Below, piece after piece: positions 1 through 14,141 of a stretch of 64,000 nucleotides of DNA. The notes below the pieces were generated by a model. It searched no databases, had not been told where the DNA came from, and saw only the letters and a list, made by a program, of their open reading frames with translations. This stretch comes from Brevipalpus yothersi (Eukaryota > Arthropoda > Arachnida > Trombidiformes > Tenuipalpidae): the NCBI GenBank assembly GCA_003956705.1, contig QZCP01000107.1, forward strand, positions 49,208-113,207, read 5' to 3'. The position numbers and the translations under genes were made by a program. The number at the start of each line of letters is the position of its first letter. The stretch's first letter is position 1.

Positions 1-52
<52 letters not shown>
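1..52. repeat. (GA)n microsatellite at the window edge
   Basis: Uninterrupted GA dinucleotides from the first base to about position 52; the tract may extend beyond the window. Confidence 0.97.
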
Positions 53-60
<8 letters not shown>

Positions 61-396
61 AAGAGAAAAAGATCAGCGTTCAAAATGGAAAAAAAGATTA
101 ACTGACCAGAGAGAGAATAGCACAATTTGAATGTCGGCATACAGATACTGACATTGATGATGATTATCATGGTGATGATGGAGATAAGAAGAAGTGAATT
201 TTAAATGTAAATAAAGACCAGTAGCTGAATGTTGTTAAGATAATTTGAATTTTCTTCACAATATTAACTGTAACTGCTACTACTATTTGCGGTGAAGAGG
301 CATAGATTATCTGAACTATTTGAAATAGAGAGAATAAAATAAGCTGGAGGCGAATAGAGAAGAGAAAGAGAGGAGAAAAAATTCAAGACAACAGAG

Positions 397-397
<1 letters not shown>

Positions 398-449
<52 letters not shown>
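398..449. repeat. (CT)n microsatellite
   Basis: About 52 bases of perfect CT repeat. It is one of many GA/CT tracts occurring in both orientations through the window. Confidence 0.97.
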
Positions 450-451
<2 letters not shown>

Positions 452-3400
452 TTCAAAGTGAAATCATCTCCCTTTTGCAGACATCTATCCTCTTCATTTG
501 ATTCTGAAGAATTGAGAATAAATATTTGTGTGTGCGTTAGGGTAGAGATGAAATGAGCAAGTTGATTGCAAACACTTCATCAGCATCAGGCCGAAATTCA
601 TGGACATGAAAAAGATGTAAATACGAAAAGATAGTAGAAAAAGGAAAAAAATTTTCATGCTCTGGTCAGCTATTATCTTCATCATACACATCCACTCACA
701 GCATCCGTGATGAGAGGTGTACAAGAGTGATGATTATCTTCAATCTGGATTTTGATTTCTTCTTATCTTTTTTCGTTACCTGGGTTCACTTATTGGATGG
801 GCTAAAAAGTTCATTAGAAATATACCTTATACTCTTGGTGGTGAAAGATGTGAATTAAGCTATCGACTGTTTCCTGGTTTCTTTTCAGACCTTTCAATAG
901 TGAACCAAAGTAGGTGGATAAAGAGTACAGAATGAGGAATTGCAAATCATCAGAATATGATTTGGATAGATCTGCATTCCATGCATTTGTATTCCAATTC
1001 GAATGTCAAGAAATATATCTGAATATTCGCAAAGTTTCTCACTTCATTATGAAGAGAGATATGCATGATAAGAATTTAAATTTTGGATTTCCAATTCTTT
1101 TGATGTTCACTTTTGTTCGCTGTTCGTTCTTTAAAATATAATCATCTCTTCTGACCTAATTATTTTTTCAAATGTATCGCAGTGAATGCCTCCCACAGCC
1201 ACCCACACTTGAAAGAGATCAATTTTTCTAGAATTAGATGCACACAAATCAGCACAATACCCAGAAACGTGGTGAAAGAGAAAATGTTCAAGAAAATCGG
1301 TGTCAATTGGCTATCAAACTATTCTCAATCGTTTATAACTGCCAAAGAAATCCCAAAATTATGTACCAAATCTAATTACAATCCAAAATCGTTGACCATC
1401 CCACACTTCTTACACTGTTAAGCCGCTGCTAAGCCAAGCGTTTTGTCTATTCCATGACAAATATGAGGACCATATAGTTTGCCTTTCGATGCTCTTGACC
1501 AATTGTTGGTTCAAAAAAATCAACCATGTATACGTGTCTGTGGCTAATAGATAGCTCATGGCCCATATCATGCTGACCAATGTGTCCAAATTTTTCTGAT
1601 GGACACCATGTTGTAGCTTCTGGTTGTTGGGTATGTTAAGTTAAATATAGAACATAGGTCCAAACTGGTATGGAGAGAGAGAAAAAGCAGGGCCAACTTG
1701 ACCAATCGGACTTTTGTGCATGAGAAAGAGAGAGAAAGAGAGAAAAGTTTCAATTCGCAACGCGAAAATTTTTGGCAACATTTTCACCGTATTTTTCACC
1801 AAATTTTGCTTATTCTACGTTTGGTCTTCTTCGGACTTGAGGCGGTTTTTGGATGGGCCTAAAATCAACCTTGTACTCTCTCTCTTCTCGTCCCAAAGGC
1901 TCATCTATGATCACAGCTTGTGTTCTTCGTTTTCTAAGCGAATGAGAAAAGTTTTCCTTGGAAAAATGTCCACTGATTAGTGATCGCAAAAAGATCATTT
2001 ATCAATGCACATTTTGTGGGCCTGTGTGTGCCTAAGTATTACTTTTTGCCATAGAGAGAAAGAGAGTGAAAAATATATCCTCTCTCTGTTATGTCCTAAG
2101 CTGAAAGGCAGATGACCATTGATGATCTATTTTGGGCAACAGTTTGGCCCTCTAAGAAAATGAGCTCCAAAATGATAGTATAAAAATTTTGTCTGAAATT
2201 ATCTCGAAATTTGTGTATTTGAGCATTTTTGTTCTAGAGAGCATTTCTAACCAGATCGGTTAATATTCAAATTGTTACTCCTGAATGAATACCAATCGCT
2301 GATGAGTTTATTAGGCTCTCCAGTTTTTCCTTAGATCGTCGATGAACTCTAATACAGGACCTTAAATCGTCAAAAACCTATGCTTCTCGAAACTTTCTTC
2401 AGAAAACACATGATGTGGATGATGTATGAATTCAGTTCTCAGATTTTTTTTTATCGGATGGATCTTTTCCTCTTGATATTAGTATATTTTTCCATCTTCT
2501 GGGTACCGATCAGTATTCCAGGAAGATGTTGTGCTTACTCACACACACTTATATTTATATATATATATTTCTGTTTGAATAGGAATGAATATTTCAGAGT
2601 AGTGAAAAAAGAGAATAAAGTATTCACGAGAGGAGATTCAATTCTTTTTCTTCTGCTTTCTTTGCCCACATCCAAATATACATTTCCATTTCTTGCCATC
2701 TTCTTTTCCATTTTATTCCTTCTTATTCCATCTCTCCATACTGTTACTTCTATCATTCAATATTTCCTTTCCATGTCAAGTTCGCTCCAATGGCCACTCT
2801 GATGGTCATACGTTCTTTTTGTGTGTCCACTACTAGAGAAGCGATAGAGAAAGAGAGTATAGTGAAAAAAAATATATATATTTAATAGAAAATGTATTCC
2901 AATGGATATATTCTCAACGGCTCATTTGAATCACGAATTATTTGAGAGAAGAAGAGGAAAAAAGAGAAGAGATGCTGACCATCTTTTCGATCAGCTTACA
3001 TGAGATTTCACTTTATAATATTGAAAAGAGAGAGAGATAGGGAAAAAGTAAAGATGGTCAAGATTCATGATAGCTCATTTTTCTTATTCTGATCAATTCA
3101 AATTCCACTTTTCTTGGTGTTGTTTTCTCGCCTGTATACTTTGAGCATATATATTCTATTTGATAAGTGATCTTTGAAAATCAATTCCGATCATCTTCAC
3201 ACACATGAGCTATTTACAAAAATTTTCTCACTTATGGCCATACTACCATGAAATTCTATTCCCATTTTCGAAACAGAGAGAGAGCACAGGGAAGATTTTC
3301 TCACAAAACACGTGATCATTATCCACTTTGATGATCATATTCTTTTTATTTCTCTTCTTTTTCTATGTTCATACATGTATATCTATATATATGTTCACTT

Positions 3401-5793
3401 TAAGCATCAGAGTCCAGCATCTTTTAACTTTATCATCGACTTACCGAGCCATTGGCTTTCAGGCATCTATCTTCTCTTCTTCTCCACTATCTTCATCTCT
3501 CTGTATTTTATTCATTTTGATGGCAATAATATTATGAGCAAGTAAAAGAGAGAAGAAAAATTTTATACCTTTCTCTTTCTTTCTCTCTCTTTACTCAAGA
3601 TGGATGATATTCTTCATTGCATCAGTATCACCATTTCTTGAAATGAAGATGAGCCTGATATTAACATTTTATGTCGGCAATTTTGCCGTATATGATCTTT
3701 AGGGTTCTTGAAGTGAAGAAAAAGTTAGAGAACTAAGAAGATGGCAAGAAATGGAATGGTAAACTAAGAAGATGGAACAAAATAGAATAAAAATATACAA
3801 GGAAAAAAGAAGGATCCATGAGAATTGCTCTCTCTATTCCTTCACCATCTCACTTGTTTATATGGATTCTTTTCATAAGTATTTCACGGCTATTCTGGCC
3901 AATTTGGGGGCAATACAGTAGCCATGTAATACAGTATATATATATTGGATTTATTTTTACGCTCACTCTTTTTACCATTCTCTACTAACCAGCATCCAGA
4001 ATTCTGACCAGTTGATATAAGCGAATATACAATACTATTTTCTCATCATTCTCTTTTTCTTTTTCTTTCCCATCCTTTGGTCATCTTCGTTTAAAGGGCC
4101 GATATTGTGGCCTTATGGCCCATCCACATATACGCTTATCATGTCCTCCCTATTCTTGATCCCAAAGGCTTCATCTTTTTCTACTCGCTCGCTCTGTATA
4201 CATGCCATAGTATATCTAGAAGTAGTAATAGTAGTATTCAGACATGTTTTGGCGTTTTATTCTGCATAATTGAATGAACCTTCCATAATATTGGGTTAGC
4301 TTGTTTTGTTTATTTTCATTCATTTTCCTTCCTCCATCTCCACAGCATCATGCTAGATATTTATCTTCCCTATCATCATCCTTTCTCTTTGCCTAACATC
4401 TCCTTTTCCTCATCTCTCTCTTTCTCTCATCTTTATTTTATTTTGCTATTCATCATATTTCTTTTTCCTTTTTCCTCTTGCTCTCACTTCGTGATCCTCA
4501 TGCAAATAATCATCTATTTTCTCTCCTCTTGTTCATTAAACTCTTCATCTGTTCCCATCTTTCTCTAAATATCGAGCTCCCTTCAGTATCTGGGAATACT
4601 GATGGAAGAATTCCTTTACCTCAAGAAAATTTTTTCGAACCAAAATATTGAATATGGGAACTTCGAGCAATCTTCATCCATCGGGAATATTCCTCCCAAA
4701 TCTTCAGTTTTATGTGTTCATTCATTTAGCCAATTTCCTAAAATGAAAGCAATCTTATTGGTTGCATTATCGAATTAGAAAAGAAAAGCAAGGTATGATC
4801 CACATTTTGAGGCGGAAGCAAATCAAAGATGATTGAGAGAGAGAAAAATTTGGGAGGCTGGATCAAGTGATGATGCTGGTATGAAGAAATATTGGGAGGC
4901 GTTTCATTTTGCAAAAGATGTGAGTTTGAGCAAACAGAATTATGATTATGATACGATGATTTCTGGGGGGACAGCCACAGGGCTGTGAGAGAGAGTATAT
5001 ATTACTGAGATGCGCGGTGGATGAGAGAGAGAAACTGAGTCATTCATATACATTACATTTATGAGTATACATGTATGTGTGTATAGGAAAAATGCTTCCA
5101 TGAAAAGTTAAAGAGAGAGAAGGTGGAGAGAGTATGTATATATATTCTTTCTCATGAACATGACTCCCTGATGAACGTCATTCTGACAAAATTTTCATCT
5201 CAATAGTGCTCTACAGCCAGTAACCAGTGAGGAGGATCAAGATGATGAAGTATGAGCATAAAATAAGCTGACAGTATTCTCACTCTCATCCCATTTTTCT
5301 CACTCTCCCAATATCATGATTTTCATGAGACTTGCGCGAATAAGTAAATCAAAATCAATATTGAATGCACCATTTCATAGATTGATGCTGTTTCATGGCA
5401 TCATTTATACCGAAGGTAGATGAATATATTAGCTGATGAAGAAAATTGAAGGAAGAGAGTTAAGTAAGAATGATAAGGATCATTGGATGGATGAACGATA
5501 CTTTGGATGGGTCAGGTCAAAATTTATTGGTCCAACCTTAATTCAATTTCACAAATTTCATATATATTTATTTGACGAGTGGAAAAAGTAAGGATAAATG
5601 GTTCCTCTCTCTATGTCTCCAAAATCCACTGAGAAAAGATTTTGGACTTATCTTAACTAGAGAATTGGAGTGGAGAAGCTGAATATCTTTTTATTTGACT
5701 TACTTTTTTCATATTACATTGAATTTTATTTCCCCTAAGCTCTATCGCTTTGCGTAACAGTATTTCCCCATAGGATCAGCATCCCATATCACT

Positions 5794-6090
5794 TTCTCTC
5801 TCTCTCTCTCTCTCTCTCTTTCAGAAAAAGGACGGGAAAATGTTCTAAAACGTTTAGGGAATAAGTTTTCCAGGGTATTCCACTCTCTCATCCACACACA
5901 AATACATTTATATATACATACAGTTATTCACGAAGAGATTGTGAATAAAATGATTTTTAATCTTGGAAAATCGTCCACAGACTTGCTCATTTTTCTCTTG
6001 CTTTTTTTCTTTTTTCCCTATTCTCAAGTGAACACTCATCATCCTTTATTCTAAACTATTTTATACTCTCTCTCTCTCTCTCTCTCTCTC
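5794..6090. repeat. Pair of short (CT)n tracts
   Basis: Two perfect CT runs of about 27 and 23 bases, at 5794-5820 and 6068-6090, separated by AT-rich DNA. Confidence 0.9.
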
Positions 6091-6348
6091 TTTTGGAGAA
6101 AGAGCTCAGTTTTAGGCATTTCTAGATGTTTTTTCTTCAAGTTTTCATCTCTAAATCGACTTCTGCTTACTTTTTCCCATCTTTTGTTTCCCCATGCTTT
6201 GCCTTTTTTTCAATCTCATGCGTTCACATTTCTATGTGTATGGATGAGGAGGCTGAGGGAAGAAGAGAGAGAGAGAAAAAATATTTTTCTTCTCTTCTTC
6301 TTCTTCATCTTCATCCATTTCTTAACTTAGCATTTTAAAGGCAAAGTT

Positions 6349-6350
<2 letters not shown>

Positions 6351-6402
<52 letters not shown>
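6351..6402. repeat. (TG)n microsatellite
   Basis: About 52 bases of perfect TG repeat, followed by TATG units. It is the longest TG/CA tract in the window, which is otherwise dominated by GA/CT. Confidence 0.97.
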
Positions 6403-6407
<5 letters not shown>

Positions 6408-6984
6408 ATGGAAGCAAAGTAAAGTACACAAAACGAGTCACAATCATTTTTTTCTCTCAACTACAGCAACAGTAGCAGCATCAATCCCTTGCCTCTTCTG
6501 ATAGAGGACACAGAAAATACCATAAACGATTGGCCATTGTGTGTATGTGTGTGTCACAATCCTCATCCTTTTTTCGAATCACGCAAGCAAAATTTTTGTC
6601 TCTTTCTCCTCTTTACTTGATTTGCTTGCTCTCTCATCCTCATCTTCTGTCATCTTAGCCACTACTATGTTCGATTTCCGCCCATTGTCTCAGCATCTTT
6701 CTCCTCTCTCCAGAGATGCTCATCCTTCGAATACGATCAAACGATTCAATTCTCTTCCATCTTTTTTTCTCGCCATCCATGCTTATATTCCATCTTTTTC
6801 CTCTTTTTCCTACTTCAGCTGACCATCATCATTGACTGACTGTTAGAATGAGAGAAAGAGAGAGATCGAAAAAAAATCTCCACCCTCAATACTTTGTTTC
6901 AACATTTACCATGATTAGTGTTTCTAAAAATCTTTTTGCTTCGAGCTTTGTTTTCTGGTCACCAAAAGATGATCATGAGTGAAG

Positions 6985-6988
<4 letters not shown>

Positions 6989-7021
<33 letters not shown>
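6989..7021. repeat. (GA)n microsatellite
   Basis: About 33 bases of perfect GA repeat. Confidence 0.95.
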
Positions 7022-7024
<3 letters not shown>

Positions 7025-7851
7025 CATCCAATAAAGTAAAAGATGAGATGATACTGAAAAGGAGGAGATGAAGCGAAAGAATACAAGTAACTCCCGAAAC
7101 ATGTATCTTGTCATTCTTAGATGGATGATTCATGCCCATAGATTGTAATCGTGATTAATATTGAGATCATTCAATCTCTTTCTCTCTTTTTTGGTTACTT
7201 TCTCTCTCTCACTCAATTCTATGAAATTGTGATTCAAAATGAAGCGAATAAATGAGATGAAAATATAAACAAAAAGAATGCTTCATACATCAGAATCGAG
7301 AGAGATAAAGAGAAAAACTTTCCCGCTCCTGGCATTAAACAAGAATTTTCTACTTGATGCATGATAGATGCTTGGAAAAGTGTTATGAAGAACTCATCTT
7401 CTCACTCACTTTAGTCTCTTCTTCTCTTTCTTTCTTCTTTCCACCTCATCTGCTTGATCAGAATCACACAGCATCTGAATAATCATCATTATCGTGTTTG
7501 GATGATAAGTGGAAAGTTTTCTTTCTTTTTCACCATCATTCTCTGCTCTCTTCCGAAGTGATGAGAGAGAGAGAGAAAGAAATAGAGGCCTTAACTTATC
7601 GATAGTTGAGATTAGTAGATTGAATGCATTCCTGATACCATGCGGATTATGATTAGATTTCCCTTGAGTAGTAACAGGTCATTGGACAGTATCACGCGTC
7701 CATCGATGGAGGATGCAAATGGAAAGCAAGAGAAGAATATTCATCTGTCTCAGGCCATAGTTGATGCTGCATTTAATATAAATCATTATCATCACTACCA
7801 AGAGAGCAGAGAGATGCAGTCTTCAGTTGATCCAATTTCAAGTGGCTAGTA

Positions 7852-7854
<3 letters not shown>

Positions 7855-7901
<47 letters not shown>
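7855..7901. repeat. (CT)n microsatellite
   Basis: About 47 bases of perfect CT repeat. Confidence 0.96.
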
Positions 7902-7905
<4 letters not shown>

Positions 7906-10900
7906 CGAATAAATAACAAATAAGCTGAAGAGATGGAAGATGGAAGATGGAAGAGAGATAGATTTTCATTTTCATTATTTTCCTCGACCAGTCTTGGGAA
8001 AAAGGGTTGCTTGAATTGGTTTGGCTGTTTGCATTGATCAGTCGAGATTTACTACTACTTTTACTCAGCTCGGATGATGATCATGATGATGGCTTTGAGC
8101 ACGCTGATTGAGTTAGTAAACGAAACGCGTCCATCGGCCTTTTGGTTAGCATGATGTAAAATAGTTGGGTGATGATTAAATGGTTGTAAATTATTAGTTG
8201 AAGATTAAATTAAATTCAGTTAATCTGAATATTTGAGGATATTTTTGGCAGTTTTCTTTAATTTTTCATCTAGATGCTCATATTCAGTGCCACCGATGTA
8301 ACCGTTTACACGGTAATTTGATTGCTTGAATTCATTGGTGATCGGGAAGGAAAAGAGCTCAATTGTTAGGCATATCATATATTGTTATATCATTGTTATT
8401 ATGACAGTAAACAACCTTCACAATTGATTGTATTCACATTCATGTGTACGTACGCATAATAAAACTGAATCAATACAAGTGACATCAATATAAAAGTTAT
8501 CTCAGCAGATATTCATGATGATACAAACTCACTGCTTATTCATTCTTTTCCATCTCTTGATTCCAATCATCTTTGGTGACTCTTTCATCGGCGTCTATGT
8601 ATATTCCCAAAATCTTTTCTCTCTCTCTCTGTGTCCAAGAAGATCCCCATCACTAAGAGAATGGGGATTCAATTTATTTCTCATTACCCAATGGCAACTA
8701 TATCTCTCTCCTCATCCAGCATATATTCTTCTTCTCTCTTTTATTCCATCTCATTTCGAGCTCCACATATTGTCAACATATCGGTATCATATATAAGTCA
8801 CTTGACGTTAAATATGATCTACACTCTCTCTCTCATCTCCACAAATGCTTTTCACAGTGACATTTTCTATCTCTCCATCCTCTTTCTCTAGCCTCTATAT
8901 TTCCGTTGTATATTCTTCTATCCGAAAAAGTGTCACCAATCTCGTAACCATACATCAACTCGAAAAGCTAATCTTATGTCACTCTACATATAATAGAAGG
9001 AAGAAAGAGGAGAGGATGAGAGAGAGAGAGAAAGAGAAAGAAAAGATTTCAGATAGAAAAAGATTATCTTCACTCACTATTTACCATACTTTTTGGAAGC
9101 GTGGCATATTGTGGTATAAATGTTCCAAAGTATACATGTATATGTGTTATGTATTCCATGGTGATGATGATATTCTCTAGCCTCAAGACGAGCTATCGTA
9201 TTTTGATCCATATAATGAAAATGAATAGATTATTGCTTCACATAAATCAGATAATATCAACCATGAATCTATCTCTATTAGGTAACATGCTTCACTGTCA
9301 TTGTGAGTGTGTATTCTTTCGCAAGTTTCTCAGATAGATTTCCATGTATGCAGGGAACCCATCAAATCTGGGAAGTTGTGATCTAGAGTTCTGTCTACAT
9401 AGTTACATGTCACTGATGTTGAGCAGTCAAATCTTTTCCTTTTTCCAATTTGAAATGAATTTCATCATGAATGAATCCATTTTGCCTCTGGATGATATAT
9501 GTGTACATTTTAGAGCACCTTTTGTTTTGATCATGATGATCACGAATAGATTACGTAATTTTCATTATTCCCAGTCTGAACACACCCACCCAGCATGGTG
9601 AAGTCCATCTAGTTAGTATGGATAAACAAAGATGGGTAAACTGATGACGATTAACTAACATTATGATGATGACGATGATTTTGTCAGGTTTTATTTTATT
9701 TCACAATTGAATTTATCATCTGAATTATATTATGTCTGTATTTTATGAAAGGTGTGCACTGATTTGCAAAAGGGAATCATGATTTGGCTTCAGAGTGGAT
9801 AACTTTTGTTGCTTTTCACAAAATTTTTATTATGCTTGAATAATAAGCGGAAAAAATTCATTTAACTCTACCCAATTCCGCTTGGAAGGTCTATCAGAAT
9901 GAAAAAGAATCCAAAGTACTCAAAAAGTCATATTTAGCATATTTTTAATCAAATAAATGAAGATTTTGCCTACAGTATGCTAATTTTTGCCTTATGAGAA
10001 TACGAAATACATGTAATATTCAAATAAGAATTTTATTCGATATTGTTCAGAAGAAAGGACCTTTTGATTGCTTTCAAAGTGCACTATCATTCCAAAAAAT
10101 AATATCAATCTACATGATAGAAAAGAATCAGTGAAAAAAAGTTATAAGATCAGTAGTGTATCAAGTCTTACATGAGAGGAGGAGATAGATTGGCCGAAAA
10201 AAAGAAAAATCGGAAGATATTCTGTGAAAAAAAGGTAAAATTTTCCATCTAAGAGAGAAAAAGAGAGACCAAAGCATAAAAAAAAGAATACACATTAGCA
10301 CCAATAGTTACATCCGCAACAGATCGTGTTCGAGAGTATAGTCAAGTGTGAGAGACATTCGAAAAATATATATGAACAATATGATTGTTGCTCAAGTGGA
10401 ATGGCCTATTGTCTAGTGTATATATACAGTGTATATCTGTGTGAGTCCATCAACACTTAACTCACTTGGACTTTCGCCTTACATTTGATACACCCGATGA
10501 ACGGTGGCTATGATTACCTTTCAAACGTGGTTCCTGTTTGCTTTCTGTAACGAAAATGATGATAATGTATTGCTTCAAGCTGGAAGTATATAGTAGTAAT
10601 AAGAAGTGTTCCGAGGAATTGTGTTTGTTTCTTAGCTTTTTTTTTCTCTCTCCACACTTAAAATTCTCTTCAAACTTCAAACTTTCATTCATCCTCTTGT
10701 ATGTTTCGTAAAATAATTTCAAAAGCAGATAGAAAGTATCAAATGAATGTGATACATGAAGGAGAGAGAAAGTAGAAAAAAAAGTTCGTCCAACAAGCAT
10801 TCAATCCAAGAAGTATCATCATTTTAGTATAGTTGAGAGAGTAGAAGAAATAATTTCTCTATCTCACTCAATAATAGTAGCGACAAGTGTGTTGGATATT

Positions 10901-12367
10901 GAATTACTGACAATACACACACGCATCATATAGAAATAGACTTAAGATGAGGACAGGAAGAAAACATTGGGATGAGGAGTGTGTGTGTGTATGATGATCA
11001 TCATCATGATGATGATCGTCGGTGGTATACACAGTAATGGACACACGCAGAAATGAAGTGAGAGTGAGATAGATGGAAAGATAATAGATTGAAAAATAAA
11101 CGGACCAACAATAAGTTTTTGAAATAAAAGTGAACAGAAGAGAGGAGGAATGAAAAAAAACTGTGGAAAAAAGAGGAGAAGAGAGGAAAAAGTTCTGGAA
11201 GAAGAATAGTGTGAATTGAAAAAAAAAGTATAGAGAAAAATGCTCAAATTCTGACACTTTTTACTATTTTCTTCACACTTTTCTTCTCAAATTCGTTTTC
11301 TTTCTTACTTTTTCTTTCTCTTCTTTTCTCTTCTACTATTCTCCACTCTTCAACTCTTAATCATAATTGTATGACTTGGATTCCCGTTCAGTTGGAAAAG
11401 TTTGTCAAATAGATTACAGGGTATTATATTCCCATCCAATTGGCGATGCCAAAGAATAACATGATAGAGGAAAAGATACAATTCAATTGAACAACAATTT
11501 TTCCACTTTCTCTTTCTTTATACAAACGTATATAAATCTATTCCTTCCTCATCTCAAAAACTATTGCTATAACTTACTATATGTATTGTCATCATAACAT
11601 CGTATCATCAATTGATGTGTGTGTGTGTGTCTGTTCCCTATTTCAAATTTTTTGTACAAAATCTTCACCAATAGGAACTCAAAATTTGAGATTATTGATA
11701 AAAACATGAATTCATTCTACTTATTTTGCTTGATTTTGTTGTTATTGCCTCTCTCTTTTTTTTTCGGCAAACTTTTACATTTCAAATTTTTTATCATTTT
11801 CAATACACATTTAATTGGTGATACTTAACAGTTCACGTTTGGAAATTGTTCTCCTTAATTCATTCATTCATTATTCACTGATTGGACTCTTTTTTCTGAT
11901 TTACTTCGATTCTAAGTGGGGATAAAATGCTGATAAAAAGTGAAGAGCGAAAAGAATTCGTTGCTGCAACATTTCAAATGATCTTTGATCCAATATATAT
12001 ATATAATCGATTGTCTTGGGAATAAATCAATTTTTAATCATTTCTAAATTCAAGAGATAACATTCTTGAGTAAATTTTTCAGATAGCAAAACCTTTCTCT
12101 TACTGATGGTTGCTCATTCACGTTCCATTCACATTGCTTGTTACTAAAAAATTGGTTAAAGATTTTTTTACTCTCTCTTCTTAAATTTACCTCATCCTTC
12201 TTTCCGTTATTATCATCACCATGAGCAACCAAAACTTCCACTTTATCAACATCTTCTCACATAGTCTCTCAGCCTCCCACCACTATTTCTAGTTCCGATT
12301 CTCATGCCTCATCACCATCAATAGCTTAGCTCAGTAATCACCAGGCAAAGTTTAATATAGCATGATG

Positions 12368-12399
<32 letters not shown>

Positions 12400-12761
12400 A
12401 GAGTCTAAGTAAGTAAGTGTAAGTTGATGAATACACACGATCATTTCTAAATTGGAGCCTCGAAAAATCGATAAAATGAGCAAAATTACAATCTTTTTCA
12501 AGTTGAAATATATGCAGATGAGAAGGGAGAGGTGGGGGAAGAGAAAGAGACTCTATCATTCAGAATGATGGTAGGAGTGAGAATGAATTTAAGATAAAGG
12601 ATGAAGGATGATGGAGGATGTGGGTGAGAGAGGAAAAATAAGAGAAGCAGAGAGGGGGTATGGAAGGAGGAGAGAAAATGATATAAAGAAAGGGTTATTC
12701 TTGCGTTCACTTAATATAGTCAACTTTAATTTTCCAATTGAACCTATCTTTTCACTTCATC

Positions 12762-12763
<2 letters not shown>

Positions 12764-12813
<50 letters not shown>
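12764..12813. repeat. (CT)n microsatellite
   Basis: About 50 bases of perfect CT repeat. Confidence 0.96.
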
Positions 12814-12816
<3 letters not shown>

Positions 12817-13594
12817 ATCTCATCATTCAGGGTAATTTCCTATAAAACACACACACTAGCTCATTTATAATAGCGTACACATCAACTTTTATAATAGGTT
12901 TTCATGAGTTTCACCTCCTTTTATCATGAAGTGTTCCAAATGTGAAGTCATTTTCCATCCTCTCTCTCTCTCTCTCTTCCAGTTCACTGCGTTAAGAATT
13001 AAAAAAGGAGAGAGAGTAAAGAAAAAGAAGTAGAAGTAGATAAAAGTTCTGAAAAGATCTCATTTGATTATCACTATCATGAAGATAATAAGATGATGAA
13101 CTATAAAACACAAAAGAATAATGTACCATCAAGATGATGAGCGAAGATGATTCAATATACGGTTGACAATATGGACTACTCAGAAGAAGAAGATGAACAG
13201 AAGAGGAAAAAAAGAGCAAATGAATGATGAGAGGACAATGAATTTAGGGGAATATTTTTAATAGGCTCTAATGAATATGATGAGTAAGATAGGACCAATT
13301 TTAATCAATATTTAATCACTTTTTCGCTGTTGAACTGTTCGCTCCTACTTGGATTGTACGTTATAGGATCACTTATTGAAAATTCATGCCAGCTGAATCT
13401 ACTCATTATCAATCGAGTGCCTCTTATTTTCTTTTTCTTTTTTCACTGTTTTTTACTAATGCAAATTAAATTTCAAATTAGCTCATCGACATATACACTG
13501 AAAACACATCTCTTTCTCTTTATGATGTCTCTCTCTCTTTCTTTTTAACTCATTGTGTGTATTGATTTTTTGATGATCTGTTAGTTGGAAAACA

Positions 13595-13623
13595 GGGGGG
13601 GGGGTAGAGAGAGAGAGAGAGAG
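13595..13623. repeat. G10 homopolymer next to (GA)n
   Basis: A run of ten G at 13595-13604 is followed by TA and then a short GA repeat. A long poly-G run is rare in this AT-rich sequence and prone to sequencing error. Confidence 0.9.
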
Positions 13624-13814
13624 ATTGAAATGAAGATAAAATAATGAATTAATGATTATACAGCCGATGTTAATCAAATAATTTTGTAACTCATCATTAC
13701 GCAACTGTGGTGCCATTTTTCATGTGATACTGTAGTGTAAAATTGAAACCAGAACGGAGAAAGAAGAACGAATTCATATGTTCGAATCGAACATATGCAG
13801 CACATTCAAAAACT

Positions 13815-13859
13815 TTCTCTCTCTGTCTCTCTGTCTCTCTCTGTCTCTCTCTCTCTCTG

Positions 13860-13902
<43 letters not shown>
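13815..13902. repeat. Compound (CT)n with interspersed CTGT units
   Basis: About 88 bases of CT repeat in which CTGT variants recur every 8 to 14 bases in the first half, while the second half is pure CT. It lies about 240 bases upstream of the first visible spalt exon. Confidence 0.95.
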
Positions 13903-13904
<2 letters not shown>

Positions 13905-14141
13905 ATCTTCCATATTGCATCAATCTCTCCTCCTCCTTCTCTCTCTCTCCCTTCTCCCATCTCATTCTGCATATTATTTTCCAACAAAACTCGAAAAAAT
14001 CATGAGATTCAACATCATTTTAGAAAAAACAAACAATTTGATCATCACCTGTATTATTACTCTTCATAATTGCGAAAATATCAAGTATCTCGTAAACTAA
14101 TTAAGTATCTCTTTTTTTTCTTTCTCTCTCATTAACAACAG

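Larger units (their letters stand above)
1..14141. other. Gene-poor region upstream of the first visible spalt exon
   Basis: I see no convincing coding exon on either strand. The open frames here are short and mostly made of Ser/Leu/Phe or Arg/Glu runs read out of CT or GA repeats. The sequence is AT-rich with many dinucleotide tracts, listed separately. The spalt exon at 14142 begins with a splice acceptor and a partial codon, so at least one earlier exon exists. This region is therefore either the spalt first intron or intergenic DNA. I looked for the N-terminal C2HC finger exon usual in this family and did not find it. Confidence 0.6.

Noticed and set aside
7640..7849. 69-codon plus-strand frame with mixed composition, considered as an early spalt exon
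   Set aside because: No C2HC finger, no similarity to the spalt N-terminus, and no clear splice donor that fits the phase of the exon at 14142.
13697..14069. Overlapping open frames on both strands rich in Ser/Leu or Arg/Glu
   Set aside because: They are translations of the CT/GA microsatellite at 13815-13902, with no splice or domain support.
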